NCBI GenBank assembly: GCA_964533185.1
Contig: CAZHLD010000020.1
Span: 1-45,884, forward strand
Direction: 5' to 3'
From: CAZHLD01 sp964533185
GTDB lineage: Bacteria; Acidobacteriota; Terriglobia; Acidiferrales; UBA7541
DNA: 45,884 bases
Shown: positions 16,374 through 24,660 of the stretch, one piece after another
How the letters are laid out: every line of letters starts with the position of its first letter
How positions within the stretch are numbered: the first letter of the stretch is position 1
Translations under genes and position numbers: made by a program
Notes under the pieces: model-generated
Database searches by the model: none
What the model was told of the DNA's origin: nothing
The model's input: only the letters and a program-made list of their open reading frames with translations

Positions 16374-17174
16374 GTGAGGGCGGAAGCCAGAAGAGGCAGT
16401 GTGCTCGACCGCATCGTTGAGGCGCGACGCGCCGCCGTCGAGCACCGCAAGCGCGTGCTCCCCGAACCCGTCCTGCGCATGGCTGTGGAGAAGGGCACAC
16501 CGGTCCGCGATTTTCCCGGTGTCCTCACGCGTTCCTCCACGAATATCATTGCCGAGCTAAAGAAGGCCTCGCCCTCTCGCGGTCTTCTGCGAGAAGACTT
16601 CGATGCCCGCTCACTGGCCACACAATTCGAGCAAGCCGGCGCGGCCGCGCTTTCGGTGCTGACCGAAGAGGAGTTCTTCCAGGGCTCGCTCGAATCACTG
16701 CGCACTGCGCGCAAGGCCACAACGCTGCCCGTGCTTCGCAAGGATTTCATTTTTGACCCCTGGCAGGTCTGGGAGACACGCGCCACCGACGCCGATTCGT
16801 TCTTGCTCATCGCGGCCATCCTGAGTGACTCCTTACTCCGCGAACTCCTCGTCCTCGGCCGAGAGCTAGGCATGGAGGCTCTGGTAGAAGTGCACACGCG
16901 CGAGGAGATTGCGCGCGTGGTTGAGGCCGGTGCCCGGATTATTGGCATCAACAATCGCGACCTGCGCACGCTCGAGGTTTGCCTGGATTCTTCCTTCGAA
17001 TTGATCGAGCTACTGCCGGACGACTGCATCGCCGTCTGCGAGTCCGGCCTGCGCTCCGCCGACGAGTTCGCCCGCCTGCGGGCCGCCGGCTTCGATGCCT
17101 TCCTGATCGGCGAGCACCTGATGGAGTCGGCGGACCCGGCTGCCGCGCTGCGCAAACTCTTGGAAGCAGGATGA
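16374..17174 (+). CDS. trpC: indole-3-glycerol phosphate synthase
   Basis: 266 residues, a single TIM barrel that closes the ring of CdRP to indole-3-glycerol phosphate in Trp synthesis. Family motifs are present: NIIAELKKASPSRG (catalytic Lys), LPVLRKDFIFDPWQV, EALVEVHTREE, IGINNRDLRTLEV and CESGLRSADE ending in FLIGEHLM. It is the free form, not fused to TrpF. The start is GTG 16374 with ggaaagg 6 nt upstream; the open frame back to 16314 begins inside the -35 box, so it is not used. First gene of a six-gene unit, with trpF 10 nt downstream. Confidence 0.95.
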   Translation: MRAEARRGSVLDRIVEARRAAVEHRKRVLPEPVLRMAVEKGTPVRDFPGVLTRSSTNIIAELKKASPSRGLLREDFDARSLATQFEQAGAAALSVLTEEEFFQGSLESLRTARKATTLPVLRKDFIFDPWQVWETRATDADSFLLIAAILSDSLLRELLVLGRELGMEALVEVHTREEIARVVEAGARIIGINNRDLRTLEVCLDSSFELIELLPDDCIAVCESGLRSADEFARLRAAGFDAFLIGEHLMESADPAAALRKLLEAG

Positions 17175-17184
17175 AGGCGGCGGG

Positions 17185-17829
17185 ATGCGCGAACTCTTCC
17201 GCGTCAAGGTCTGCGGCATCACCAATTGGGCCGATGCCCGCCTGGCGCTCGAATCTGGCGCCGATGCCGTGGGCTTCAACTTCTGCCGCGCCAGCCCGCG
17301 GTACGTCAGCCCGGCGAAAGCGCAGCGCATCATCCGCCGCCTGCCGAAGGAGGCCGTTATCGTGGGGGTCTTTGTGAACCGGTCGCCGGCCGACGTGGCC
17401 CGCATCGCGCGAATGCTTCGGCTCGATTTCGTGCAACTACACGGGGAGGAATCAGCGAAAGATGTGGCCGATTTGGCCAGATCGCACCGCGTCATTCGCG
17501 CTCTCCGCGTCGCGCTGCGCTTTCGTGTCGCTGCCCTGCGCGAGTTTCCAGGTGTCGCCGCCTTCCTTTTGGACGGCTTTCATAAAGAGTCCCGGGGCGG
17601 CACCGGGCAGCCTTTCGATTGGATGATTGCCCGGCAGGCGGCACGGTTTGGCCCCATAATTCTGGCCGGTGGCCTGAATCCGCAAAACGTCGCCCGGGCT
17701 ATTCGAATTGCCCGGCCCGCTGCAGTGGATGTCGCCAGCGGCGTCGAAGCGCGGCCCGGCAAGAAAGACCCCGCGCTTGTCCGCGCATTCCTTGAAGAGG
17801 TTAGTAAGGCGCACCGGGAGATGCGATGA
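17185..17829 (+). CDS. trpF: phosphoribosylanthranilate isomerase
   Basis: 214 residues, TIM-barrel enzyme converting N-(5'-phosphoribosyl)anthranilate to CdRP. The N-terminal KVCGITNWADARLALESGADAVGFNF contains the catalytic cysteine, and the phosphate-binding motif is ILAGGLNPQNVARAI. The general acid Asp lies in AFLLDGF and the closing VDVASGVEARPGKKDP block is conserved. It overlaps trpB by 4 nt (ATGA), so translation is coupled. The upstream trpC stop lies 10 nt before its ATG. Confidence 0.95.
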   Translation: MRELFRVKVCGITNWADARLALESGADAVGFNFCRASPRYVSPAKAQRIIRRLPKEAVIVGVFVNRSPADVARIARMLRLDFVQLHGEESAKDVADLARSHRVIRALRVALRFRVAALREFPGVAAFLLDGFHKESRGGTGQPFDWMIARQAARFGPIILAGGLNPQNVARAIRIARPAAVDVASGVEARPGKKDPALVRAFLEEVSKAHREMR

Positions 17830-19037
17830 GCGCACCCGCAACAGCCTGGCCCGACTCCCGCGGCCGCTTCGGCCCGTACGGTGGTCGTTACGTGCCGGAG
17901 ACGCTGGTCGCTCCGCTCGAAGAGCTCGAGCTCGCCTATGCGGCCGCCCGTGCCGACCAGGCATTTCACCGGGAATTGGAATCGCTATTGCGCGATTTTG
18001 CCGGACGTCCAACGCCGCTTCAGCTTGCCTCCCGACTGACAGCTCACCTGGGTGGCCCGCGAATTTACCTCAAGCGCGAAGACCTGCTCCACACCGGCGC
18101 GCACAAGATCAATAACTGCCTGGGCCAGGTTCTTCTGGCCGTGCGCATGGGCAAGCGGCGCATCGTTGCCGAAACGGGCGCCGGCCAGCACGGCGTGGCC
18201 AGCGCGACTGTAGCGGCGCGCTTTGGCCTCGAGTGCGTGGTCTACATGGGTACCGAGGACATGGAGCGCCAGCGCCTCAACGTCTCCCGCATGCGCCTGC
18301 TCGGCGCCGAGGTTATCGGCGTGGATGCCGGCAGCCGCACGCTCAAGGACGCCATCAACGAGGCCATGCGCGACTGGGTCACCAACGTCCGCTCCACCCA
18401 CTACCTGCTCGGTTCCGTTCTCGGCCCGCATCCCTATCCCGTGATGGTCCGCGATTTCCAATCAGTGATTGGCCGCGAAGCCCGCCAACAAATCCTCGAT
18501 GCCGAAGGCCGCCTGCCCGACTTTCTTTTTGCTTGCGTCGGCGGCGGCTCCAATGCGATCGGCCTCTTTCATGAGTTCCTTGGCGACACGTCGGTCAAGA
18601 TGGTCGGAATCGAAGCCGGGGGTCGCGGCACGCGCCTCGGAGAGCACGCCGCGCGCCTCGCCGCCGCAGCAGGCTACGCGGGGTCTCGACCGGGCGTCTT
18701 GCAGGGTACCTACACGTATGTTCTTCAGACGCCCGATGGACAAATTTCAACGACCCACTCCGTCTCCGCCGGTCTGGACTACCCCGCCATCGGGCCCGAA
18801 CACGCCTGGCTGGCCGACCAACGCCGGGCCGAGTACTCGGCCGTCAGCGATGATGCCGCTCTCGATGCCGCACGCACGCTCGCTAGTACCGAAGGCATCA
18901 TCCCTGCGCTCGAAGCCGCTCATGCCCTGGCCGGCCTGATCGAGCGCGCCCCGCAGATCCCCCGCGACCAGCTTGTGATCCTCAACCTTTCCGGCCGCGG
19001 TGACAAAGATATGGAAATCCTCTCGCGCCACCTCTGA
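17826..19037 (+). CDS. trpB: tryptophan synthase beta chain
   Basis: 403 residues, PLP enzyme joining indole and serine. The opening FGPYGGRYVPETLVAPLEEL is the usual TrpB1 N-terminus. Schiff-base Lys94 lies in TGAHKINNCLGQ, followed by AETGAGQHGVA. The phosphate-binding loop CVGGGSNAIGLF and the C-terminal NLSGRGDKDM are intact. It is the standard TrpB1 type that pairs with TrpA, encoded 6 nt downstream. The gene overlaps trpF by 4 nt. Confidence 0.97.
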   Translation: MSAPATAWPDSRGRFGPYGGRYVPETLVAPLEELELAYAAARADQAFHRELESLLRDFAGRPTPLQLASRLTAHLGGPRIYLKREDLLHTGAHKINNCLGQVLLAVRMGKRRIVAETGAGQHGVASATVAARFGLECVVYMGTEDMERQRLNVSRMRLLGAEVIGVDAGSRTLKDAINEAMRDWVTNVRSTHYLLGSVLGPHPYPVMVRDFQSVIGREARQQILDAEGRLPDFLFACVGGGSNAIGLFHEFLGDTSVKMVGIEAGGRGTRLGEHAARLAAAAGYAGSRPGVLQGTYTYVLQTPDGQISTTHSVSAGLDYPAIGPEHAWLADQRRAEYSAVSDDAALDAARTLASTEGIIPALEAAHALAGLIERAPQIPRDQLVILNLSGRGDKDMEILSRHL

Positions 19038-19043
19038 GCCGCC

Positions 19044-19892
19044 GTGACCACACCTGCAACCTCCCTGACCTCACGCATCACCCGGCGCTTCGAGGAATTG
19101 CGTCGCAGGGGCGAGCTCGGCCTGATCGCGTTTCTCACCGCGGGCGATCCCTCGCTCGACGCCACTGAGCGCTTCGTCCTGGCCCTCGCCGAAGCCGGCG
19201 CCGATCTTGTCGAGCTGGGCGTGCCCTTCAGCGACCCGGTGGCCGACGGCCCCACCATTCAGCGCTCCAGTGAGCGCGCCTTACGGGCGGGCACCACCCT
19301 AGCGAACGTACTGGAGTTAGTCCGCCGCCTGCGCGGGAAGACCGAGATTCCTCTGGTCATTTTCAGCTACTTCAATCCGGTCCTCCAGATGGGTTTAGAG
19401 AAGTTCGCCTCAGATGCGACCGTGGCTGGCGTCGATGGTGTGCTTCTCACCGACCTCACGCTTGAGGAGGGAAGCGACTACCGCACGATTCTCCGTGGAA
19501 AGGGACTCGATACCATCTTTCTCGTGGCTCCCACCTCCACTGACGATCGCCTCAAGCGGATCGCCGAGGCCTCTTCGGGGTTTGTCTACCTTATCTCTCG
19601 CACCGGCGTGACCGGAGCCAGAGAGGCGCTGCCCGAAGACCTGCCCGCGCTCATCCGCCGCACTCGCGCGGTCACCTCATTGCCTCTCGCCGTCGGCTTC
19701 GGAATTTCTCTGCCGGGCCACGTTTCGATTCTGGGCGGGCTGGCGGACGCCGCAGTGGTCGGCTCAGCGCTGGTCACCGAGATTGAGAAGGCTCCATCCA
19801 TCGAGCTTGCGGCCGAAGCCATCGCCGCTCGCGTGCATTCCCTGAAGCAAGCGGCGAGTCGCGGCCTGAGCCGTCGGGAAGGGCAGCCGTGA
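19044..19892 (+). CDS. trpA: tryptophan synthase alpha chain
   Basis: 282 residues, TIM barrel that cleaves indole-3-glycerol phosphate to indole, which passes to TrpB. Catalytic residues are in ELGVPFSDPVADGPTIQ (Glu and Asp), and the phosphate site is VGFGIS. The substrate loop is SRTGVTGAREALP. The start is GTG 19044, six nt after the trpB stop. The 3' end overlaps the chorismate mutase gene by 4 nt (GTGA). Confidence 0.95.
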   Translation: MTTPATSLTSRITRRFEELRRRGELGLIAFLTAGDPSLDATERFVLALAEAGADLVELGVPFSDPVADGPTIQRSSERALRAGTTLANVLELVRRLRGKTEIPLVIFSYFNPVLQMGLEKFASDATVAGVDGVLLTDLTLEEGSDYRTILRGKGLDTIFLVAPTSTDDRLKRIAEASSGFVYLISRTGVTGAREALPEDLPALIRRTRAVTSLPLAVGFGISLPGHVSILGGLADAAVVGSALVTEIEKAPSIELAAEAIAARVHSLKQAASRGLSRREGQP

Positions 19893-20182
19893 CCATTCGC
19901 CAGTTGCGCCGCAGGATTGACGCGCTCGACCGCAAGCTGGTCAAGCTGCTCAGCGAGCGCGCTCGCTGCTCGCTGGCCATTGGTCGGCTCAAGCGCGCCG
20001 CGGGCCTGCCTCTCTTTCATCGCCAGCGCGAGCAGGAAATCTCCCGCAACGTCCGCCGCTCCAATCCGGGCCCGCTTTCCGATTCCGCCATCGATCGCCT
20101 CTTCGCAGAGATCCTCCGCCTGACCCGCGCGGCGGTGCGCGCCGAGCTTCGCCGCCGGCCTTCCCGTCGCGTAAGGAAGTGA
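19889..20182 (+). CDS. aroQ: AroQ-class chorismate mutase
   Basis: 97 residues, the all-alpha chorismate mutase that converts chorismate to prephenate. The N-terminal helix LRRRIDALDRKLVKLLSERA carries the active-site Arg and is followed by the IGRLKRAAG segment with the catalytic Lys. The QREQEISRNV block and the C-terminal IFAEI-like helix complete the fold. It is monofunctional, without prephenate dehydratase. GTG start overlaps trpA by 4 nt. It supplies the substrate for the adjacent TyrA. Confidence 0.9.
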   Translation: MTIRQLRRRIDALDRKLVKLLSERARCSLAIGRLKRAAGLPLFHRQREQEISRNVRRSNPGPLSDSAIDRLFAEILRLTRAAVRAELRRRPSRRVRK

Positions 20183-20184
20183 GC

Positions 20185-21036
20185 ATGTTTCGCCGCATCG
20201 CTATTCTCGGCACCGGTTTGATTGGCGGCTCGTTCGGTCTTGCCCTCCGAAAACACGTCCCCGAAGCTCGCGTGATCGGATGGGACCGCCCCGAGGTGCT
20301 TCGCCAGGCATCAACAATAGGTGCCATTCAGGAGCAAAACGAAGATTTACCTGCCGCCGTGCGCGACGCTGATCTCGTCTATCTCGCCCTGCCCATTGGC
20401 GTCACGCTCGACCTGCTCCCCACGATTGCGCGTTTTGTGGAAGCGCAAGCCCTGGTCACGGACGCCTGCAGCACGAAAACGGTCCTTTGTCGGTCAGCGG
20501 CCGCCCACTTCTCCGGCACCGCCCGCTTCCTGGGAGGCCATCCCATGGCGGGAAGGGAAGTGTCCGGCATCGCCAATGCGGATGCTGAGCTTTTCCGTGG
20601 CGCGAAGTATGCACTGATTGGCAGCGAAGGCGATTCCGATCCCCGGGTCGTCAAACTTGCTGCTCTGCTGCGGCAAGTCGGCGCAGTGCCCGTCTGGCTC
20701 GATGCCGAATCGCACGACCGCGCCGTGGCCTACGTCTCGCATCTCCCTCAGCTTCTTGCAGTCGCCCTGGGAGCTGCCTTGCAGCAGACCACGAGCCAGG
20801 GGGAATCTCCCCTGGCACTGGCCGGCCCGGGTCTGCGTGACGCTCTGCGTCTTGCCGGCAGCCCCTACCCACTCTGGCGAGACATCTGCCTTACCAATCG
20901 TGAGGAAATCTCTCGCGCCCTTGAATCCATCATCCATCAACTCGACCACCTGCGCACGCATCTCCAGGACCGCGCCCTGGAAGATGCTTTCCTCTCCGCA
21001 AACGAACTCTACAAAAAGCTGCGCGCTTTGCAGTAA
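20185..21036 (+). CDS. tyrA: prephenate dehydrogenase
   Basis: 283 residues, NAD(P)-dependent enzyme converting prephenate to 4-hydroxyphenylpyruvate for Tyr. The Rossmann loop is ILGTGLIGGSFGLAL. The substrate histidines are in GGHPMAGREVSG and AYVSHLPQLL, and the C-terminal helical domain is complete. No ACT domain follows. A GTG at 20179 overlaps aroQ by 4 nt, but ATG 20185 has aagga 7 nt upstream and is preferred. Being last in the trp/aroQ unit, it ties Trp and Tyr synthesis to one transcript. Confidence 0.93.
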   Translation: MFRRIAILGTGLIGGSFGLALRKHVPEARVIGWDRPEVLRQASTIGAIQEQNEDLPAAVRDADLVYLALPIGVTLDLLPTIARFVEAQALVTDACSTKTVLCRSAAAHFSGTARFLGGHPMAGREVSGIANADAELFRGAKYALIGSEGDSDPRVVKLAALLRQVGAVPVWLDAESHDRAVAYVSHLPQLLAVALGAALQQTTSQGESPLALAGPGLRDALRLAGSPYPLWRDICLTNREEISRALESIIHQLDHLRTHLQDRALEDAFLSANELYKKLRALQ

Positions 21037-21066
21037 ACTCCTTCCGCTTGTTCTCGAGGTCTCCGA

Positions 21067-21765
21067 ATGGATAAGCGTGTCCCCAGCGCCGACGCTGCAA
21101 TCGAGAATCTTCGCGATGGCGCCACCATCCTGATGGGTGGCTTCGGCCTGTGCGGCATCCCCGAGCACCTGATCGCCGCGGTCCGCCGCAAAGGCACGAA
21201 GGATCTGACCATCGTCTCCAACAACGCCGGTGTGGACGATTTCGGCATCGGCCTGCTTCTCCAAAGCCGTCAGGTCAAGAAAATGATTTCAACCTATGTC
21301 GGCGAGAACAAACTCTTCGAGCGGCTGGTTTTGGAAGGCCAGTTGGAAGTCGAACTTAATCCGCAGGGCACGCTCGCCGAACGGCTCCGCGCCGGCGGCG
21401 CTGGCATCCCCGCCTTTTACACCCCCACGGGCTACGGAACGATGGTCGCCGAAGGCAAAGAAGCCCGGGAATTCAATGGTCGTCCGTGCGTTCTCGAGAA
21501 AGCTCTGCGTGGCGACTTCGCCTTCATCAAGGCGTGGAAGGGCGATCGCTGGGGCAATCTCGTTTACCGCAAGACCGCGCGCAACTTCAATCCGATGATG
21601 GCCACAGCGGCTGACTTTGTAGTGGCCGAGGTCGAATATCTGGTCGAGGTAGGACAGCTCGACCCCGACTGCATCCACACCCCCGGCATCTTTGTGGACG
21701 CGGTCTTCCAGGGTCACAAGCACGAAAAGCGCATCGAGCGTCGCACTGTGCGCAAGCGCACGTAG
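21067..21765 (+). CDS. scoA: 3-oxoacid CoA-transferase, subunit A
   Basis: 232 residues. The CoA-transferase family I A subunit opens with KRVPSADAAIENLRDGATIL and then MGGFGLCGIPEHLI. Further family blocks are NNAGVDDFGIGLLL and GGAGIPAFYTPTGYGT. With ScoB it moves CoA from succinyl-CoA to acetoacetate (SCOT), feeding ketone-body or poly-hydroxybutyrate breakdown. The 3-oxoadipate transferase PcaI is a close relative, so the substrate is likely but not proven. It starts 30 nt after tyrA and may share its transcript. GAGG lies 8 nt upstream of the ATG. Confidence 0.9.
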   Translation: MDKRVPSADAAIENLRDGATILMGGFGLCGIPEHLIAAVRRKGTKDLTIVSNNAGVDDFGIGLLLQSRQVKKMISTYVGENKLFERLVLEGQLEVELNPQGTLAERLRAGGAGIPAFYTPTGYGTMVAEGKEAREFNGRPCVLEKALRGDFAFIKAWKGDRWGNLVYRKTARNFNPMMATAADFVVAEVEYLVEVGQLDPDCIHTPGIFVDAVFQGHKHEKRIERRTVRKRT

Positions 21766-21818
21766 CCGGCGTAGGGCCCCGCGCTGTTCTCGCCGAAAGG
21801 AGTATCAGAAAGGCTGCC

Positions 21819-22487
21819 ATGCCTGCATCAGAGCAAGATAAGCGCGAAATCATCGTCAAGCGCATCGCCCGCGAGCTGCGCGACGGCTACTACGTCAATC
21901 TCGGCATTGGATTGCCCACGTTGGTTTCAAATTACATCCCCCACGGCATGGACGTCCTTCTGCAATCAGAAAACGGCATGTTGGGCGTAGGCCCATATCC
22001 CTTGGAAGGCGAAGAAGACCCCGACCTGATCAACGCGGGCAAAGAAACGGTCACGGAGATCCCCGGCTCTTGCTTTTTCTCGAGCGCCGACTCCTTCGGC
22101 ATGATCCGCGGCGGCCACGTGGACTTGACCGTGCTTGGCGCTCTTCAGGTGGATGAAACAGGCAACCTCGCCAACTGGGCCATTCCCGGCAAGATGCTCA
22201 AGGGCATGGGCGGGGCCATGGACCTGGTCGCCGGCGCGCGGCGCGTGATTATCGCTATGGAGCACACCACCAGGGACGGCCAGCCGAAAATCCTTCGCAA
22301 GTGCACGTTGCCCCTGACCGGCGTCGAGGTTGTGGACTTGATTGTGACCGAGCTCGCCGTGATTGAAGTCACCCCCGAGGGGCTCATACTCCGCGAAGTT
22401 GCCCCCGGCGTCACCCCCGAACAAGTCCAGGCCGCCACCGAGCCGGGTCTGCGCATCGCCCCGGACTTGAAAACTATCTCCCTCTGA
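21819..22487 (+). CDS. scoB: 3-oxoacid CoA-transferase, subunit B
   Basis: 222 residues. The catalytic glutamate (E51) lies in the SENGMLGVGP motif. Further conserved blocks are NLGIGLPTLVSNYIP, GGHVDLTVLGALQVDE, WAIPGKMLKGMGGAMDLV and CTLPLTGVEVVDLIVTELAV. It forms the covalent acyl-enzyme of the SCOT pair with subunit A, which lies 53 nt upstream. GAAAGG precedes the ATG. Function shares the acetoacetate versus 3-oxoadipate ambiguity of subunit A. Confidence 0.92.
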   Translation: MPASEQDKREIIVKRIARELRDGYYVNLGIGLPTLVSNYIPHGMDVLLQSENGMLGVGPYPLEGEEDPDLINAGKETVTEIPGSCFFSSADSFGMIRGGHVDLTVLGALQVDETGNLANWAIPGKMLKGMGGAMDLVAGARRVIIAMEHTTRDGQPKILRKCTLPLTGVEVVDLIVTELAVIEVTPEGLILREVAPGVTPEQVQAATEPGLRIAPDLKTISL

Positions 22488-22576
22488 TTGCCATCGTCTG
22501 CTGCGGATGTAACTCTTGCCGCACGCCGGTGTGCTTTCCGCTCGTCCATGCGCTACGATGCTCTTGAGGCAGCCCC

Positions 22577-22885
22577 ATGGAACTCCACTCGATTGTGATT
22601 GTCAGCCTGCACAGCCCGAAAGAAAAACTCTGGGGCGAGCTCCTGGACATCAACTCCGCCGGAATTACGGTTCGGGGCATCGACCTGAACTCTTTCGACG
22701 ATTTCATCACCCAGATCCTGCATCCCGAAGGAGAGCGCGTCGGCCTGCCCACCTTATTCTTCCCAATGGGCCGGGTGGAACGCATCGCGCTCGACGAGCC
22801 CAGCGGCGCCATTCCGTCTCTCTCCGAAGTCTTCGGGCGCAAAGTCGGCCGCTCCCTGCACGACTATCTCGCGACTTTCGTCTGA
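22577..22885 (+). CDS. small conserved-looking protein of unknown function
   Basis: 102 residues, soluble, not recognised. It begins with a beta-rich segment (MELHSIVIVSLHSPKEKLWG), then a loop with LDINSAGITVRGIDLNSFDDF. Its start reads like a small sheet domain such as in RNA- or ligand-binding proteins, and the end is helical (IPSLSEVFGRKVGRSLHDY). GAGG lies about 7 nt upstream of the ATG. It is followed 21 nt on by pgsA. Codon use and SD argue that it is real. No function is proposed. Confidence 0.7.
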   Translation: MELHSIVIVSLHSPKEKLWGELLDINSAGITVRGIDLNSFDDFITQILHPEGERVGLPTLFFPMGRVERIALDEPSGAIPSLSEVFGRKVGRSLHDYLATFV

Positions 22886-22906
22886 TTTGCTGTACGATTC
22901 CTTCCC

Positions 22907-23458
22907 ATGGCCAGCCGCATCTTCACGGTCCCCAACCAGCTCACGTTTCTGCGCCTGGGGTTTCTGCCCTTCTTCATCATTTCTATTTACTACGGCTACT
23001 ACCAGTGGGCGCTCGCCGTCCTGATCGTTGCCGCGTTGACCGATGGCCTCGACGGCCTTCTGGCTCGCTGGCTCAATCAAAAGACCCCGCTCGGCGCCTA
23101 CCTCGACCCCATCGCAGACAAGCTCCTGCTCTCTTCATCGTTTTTCATGCTGGCGCTCAATGGAAAGATCGCTTGGTGGTTGGCGATCCTTGTGCTGGGC
23201 CGCGACGTCCTCATCCTGATCGCTGCTGCGGTGATTTTGTTGGTAGCTGGTTACCGGCCGTTACCCCCCAGCATCTACGGCAAGCTCACAACCACAGTGC
23301 AGATTCTCTTGGTCTTTCTTGTCGTACTTGTGGCCGTGGTCGGCACTTCTTGGCTCGAATTCCTGCAGGACGTCTTCGTCTATCTGGTCGCCGGCTTCAC
23401 CGTGCTTTCCGGCCTTCACTACAGTGTCACGATCGCGCGCCGGATCAGCAGCAGTTGA
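22907..23458 (+). CDS. pgsA: CDP-alcohol phosphatidyltransferase (PgsA-like)
   Basis: 183 residues, inner-membrane enzyme, probably CDP-diacylglycerol-glycerol-3-phosphate phosphatidyltransferase making phosphatidylglycerol phosphate. The complete CDP-alcohol motif is present around residues 45-72: DGLDGLLARW, then PLGAYLDPIADKL, giving DGx2ARx8Gx3Dx3D. Six hydrophobic stretches frame it. No Shine-Dalgarno is seen; TACGAT at 22893-22898 lies 8 nt before the ATG, suggesting a leaderless mRNA. A cardiolipin-type or other alcohol acceptor is possible. It is convergent with the rhomboid gene, 7 nt apart. Confidence 0.85.
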   Translation: MASRIFTVPNQLTFLRLGFLPFFIISIYYGYYQWALAVLIVAALTDGLDGLLARWLNQKTPLGAYLDPIADKLLLSSSFFMLALNGKIAWWLAILVLGRDVLILIAAAVILLVAGYRPLPPSIYGKLTTTVQILLVFLVVLVAVVGTSWLEFLQDVFVYLVAGFTVLSGLHYSVTIARRISSS

Positions 23459-23465
23459 TGTTGCC

Positions 23466-24386
23466 TCACCCGCCCGGCGGTGCCTGGAAGTAGTGGAACA
23501 GCATGGCTGCAAAGCTGCCTGCTACCACCAACCCCGTCGCCCAACCCAGCGCGTAGGCACGCTTCCTCTCCGTTGCGTTTATCGGCTCACGGTCGGCCAT
23601 CGCCTTGCCCAACGCGAATCCTGCGGCTAGTCCCCCCAGGTGCGCGGCGTTGTCGATGCCGCCCACCATGAATCCGATCACGAAGATGTATACGACCCAG
23701 CGGATCAACTGGCTTCGCGCCATCTGCATGTACGCTCCGCCGCGCCTCGTCGTAATGGCCAGCATCAGGCCGATCAGGCCCATCATCGATGCGGACGCGC
23801 CCACGCTGAAGTGGCCTGTCAGCGCGCTCAGCAGAAAGCCGGCCGCGCCCGTAACAACGTACAGGAAAAAGTAGCGGGCCGAGCCATACACCTCTTCCAC
23901 TTGCCGCCCGACGTCCATCAGCACCCACGTATTCATCCCGATGTGCAACAACCCACCGTGTAGAAATGATGCCATCACCAGTCGCCACCATTCGCCGTCC
24001 ATGACCAAAATCGGCCGGCTGGCGCCCATCCGGTCCAGGACGTAGCCGTTGATTCCACCCAGTAAGCTGATGCTTCGACCAGACTCGGCCGCCACGCGCA
24101 TCGTGGCCAGCAGGCTCACGACGAACAGCAATAGGTTTACCCCGAGGATCGCGTACGTCACTGGCGATTCGCTCGGCAACAAGCCCGACAGCGTCTTGCT
24201 GGCCGCCGCAAGTGAGTAAGTCATGCTGGCGCCGCACTCATGGCATCGCGTGGCGGTCGCGCCCACCAGCGTGCCGCAGGCCGGGCAGAGCCGTGGCCGG
24301 CCCTCTCCTTGCGAGGAGCGGAACATCCCGGTCAACGATTCGCGCAGGCGGTCGAGCTTCCATCGCCAGCGGGGCGGAAGAGGCAC
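23466..24386 (-). CDS. rhomboid intramembrane serine protease with N-terminal zinc ribbon
   Basis: 306 residues. The N-terminal 55 carry a zinc ribbon (CPACGTLVGATATRCHECG), followed by six to seven membrane helices. The rhomboid catalytic Ser is in GASASMMGL and the His in AHLGGLAAG. The HGGLLHIGMNTWVLMDVG segment carries the conserved His and Asn of helix 2. It should cleave membrane proteins within the bilayer. The zinc ribbon suggests partner or nucleic-acid binding in the cytoplasm. It is convergent with pgsA and divergent from the small gene at 24463. Confidence 0.9.
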   Translation of the reverse strand: MPLPPRWRWKLDRLRESLTGMFRSSQGEGRPRLCPACGTLVGATATRCHECGASMTYSLAAASKTLSGLLPSESPVTYAILGVNLLLFVVSLLATMRVAAESGRSISLLGGINGYVLDRMGASRPILVMDGEWWRLVMASFLHGGLLHIGMNTWVLMDVGRQVEEVYGSARYFFLYVVTGAAGFLLSALTGHFSVGASASMMGLIGLMLAITTRRGGAYMQMARSQLIRWVVYIFVIGFMVGGIDNAAHLGGLAAGFALGKAMADREPINATERKRAYALGWATGLVVAGSFAAMLFHYFQAPPGG

Positions 24387-24395
24387 GATGTCTCC

Positions 24396-24424
24396 TTGCA
24401 GGCTATGGCGTGCGTTCCTATAAT
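24396..24424 (+). promoter_or_regulatory. strong sigma70 promoter of the 24463 gene
   Basis: TTGCAG (24396-24401) and a perfect TATAAT (24419-24424) are 17 nt apart, about 40 nt upstream of the GTG at 24463. The rhomboid gene, divergent, ends just to the left, so this promoter overlaps its 5' region. Confidence 0.6.
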
Positions 24425-24462
24425 ACAGAAGTTTGCTTGCACTGCTAGCTCAGGAGTGACGC

Positions 24463-24648
24463 GTGGGACATCTCCAAGACGTTGGCAGGAAACTGGACCG
24501 CGAACTCGAAAAACTTCGCCGCTTCTTTGAAACCGAGCTCAGGCCGACCACCGAGCGCAAGGCCGTCGAAGTGCTCCGGGCTGCGTCTAAACGTTTGGGC
24601 AAGCTCGCCGAGGAAATCGAATCTCGCGCGTCTCGCGCGAAACACTGA
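24463..24648 (+). CDS. small charged helical protein, unknown function
   Basis: 61 residues, almost wholly helical and strongly charged. The N-terminal half shows LQDVGRKLDRELEKLRRFFE, a heptad pattern suggestive of a short coiled coil. The GTG start has aggag (24452-24456) 6 nt upstream and a consensus promoter before it, which together make expression likely. rlpA begins 12 nt later on the same strand, so both are probably co-transcribed. Not recognised; a structural or adaptor role is possible only by composition. Confidence 0.65.
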   Translation: MGHLQDVGRKLDRELEKLRRFFETELRPTTERKAVEVLRAASKRLGKLAEEIESRASRAKH

Positions 24649-24660
24649 GGAGCGGCTCAG

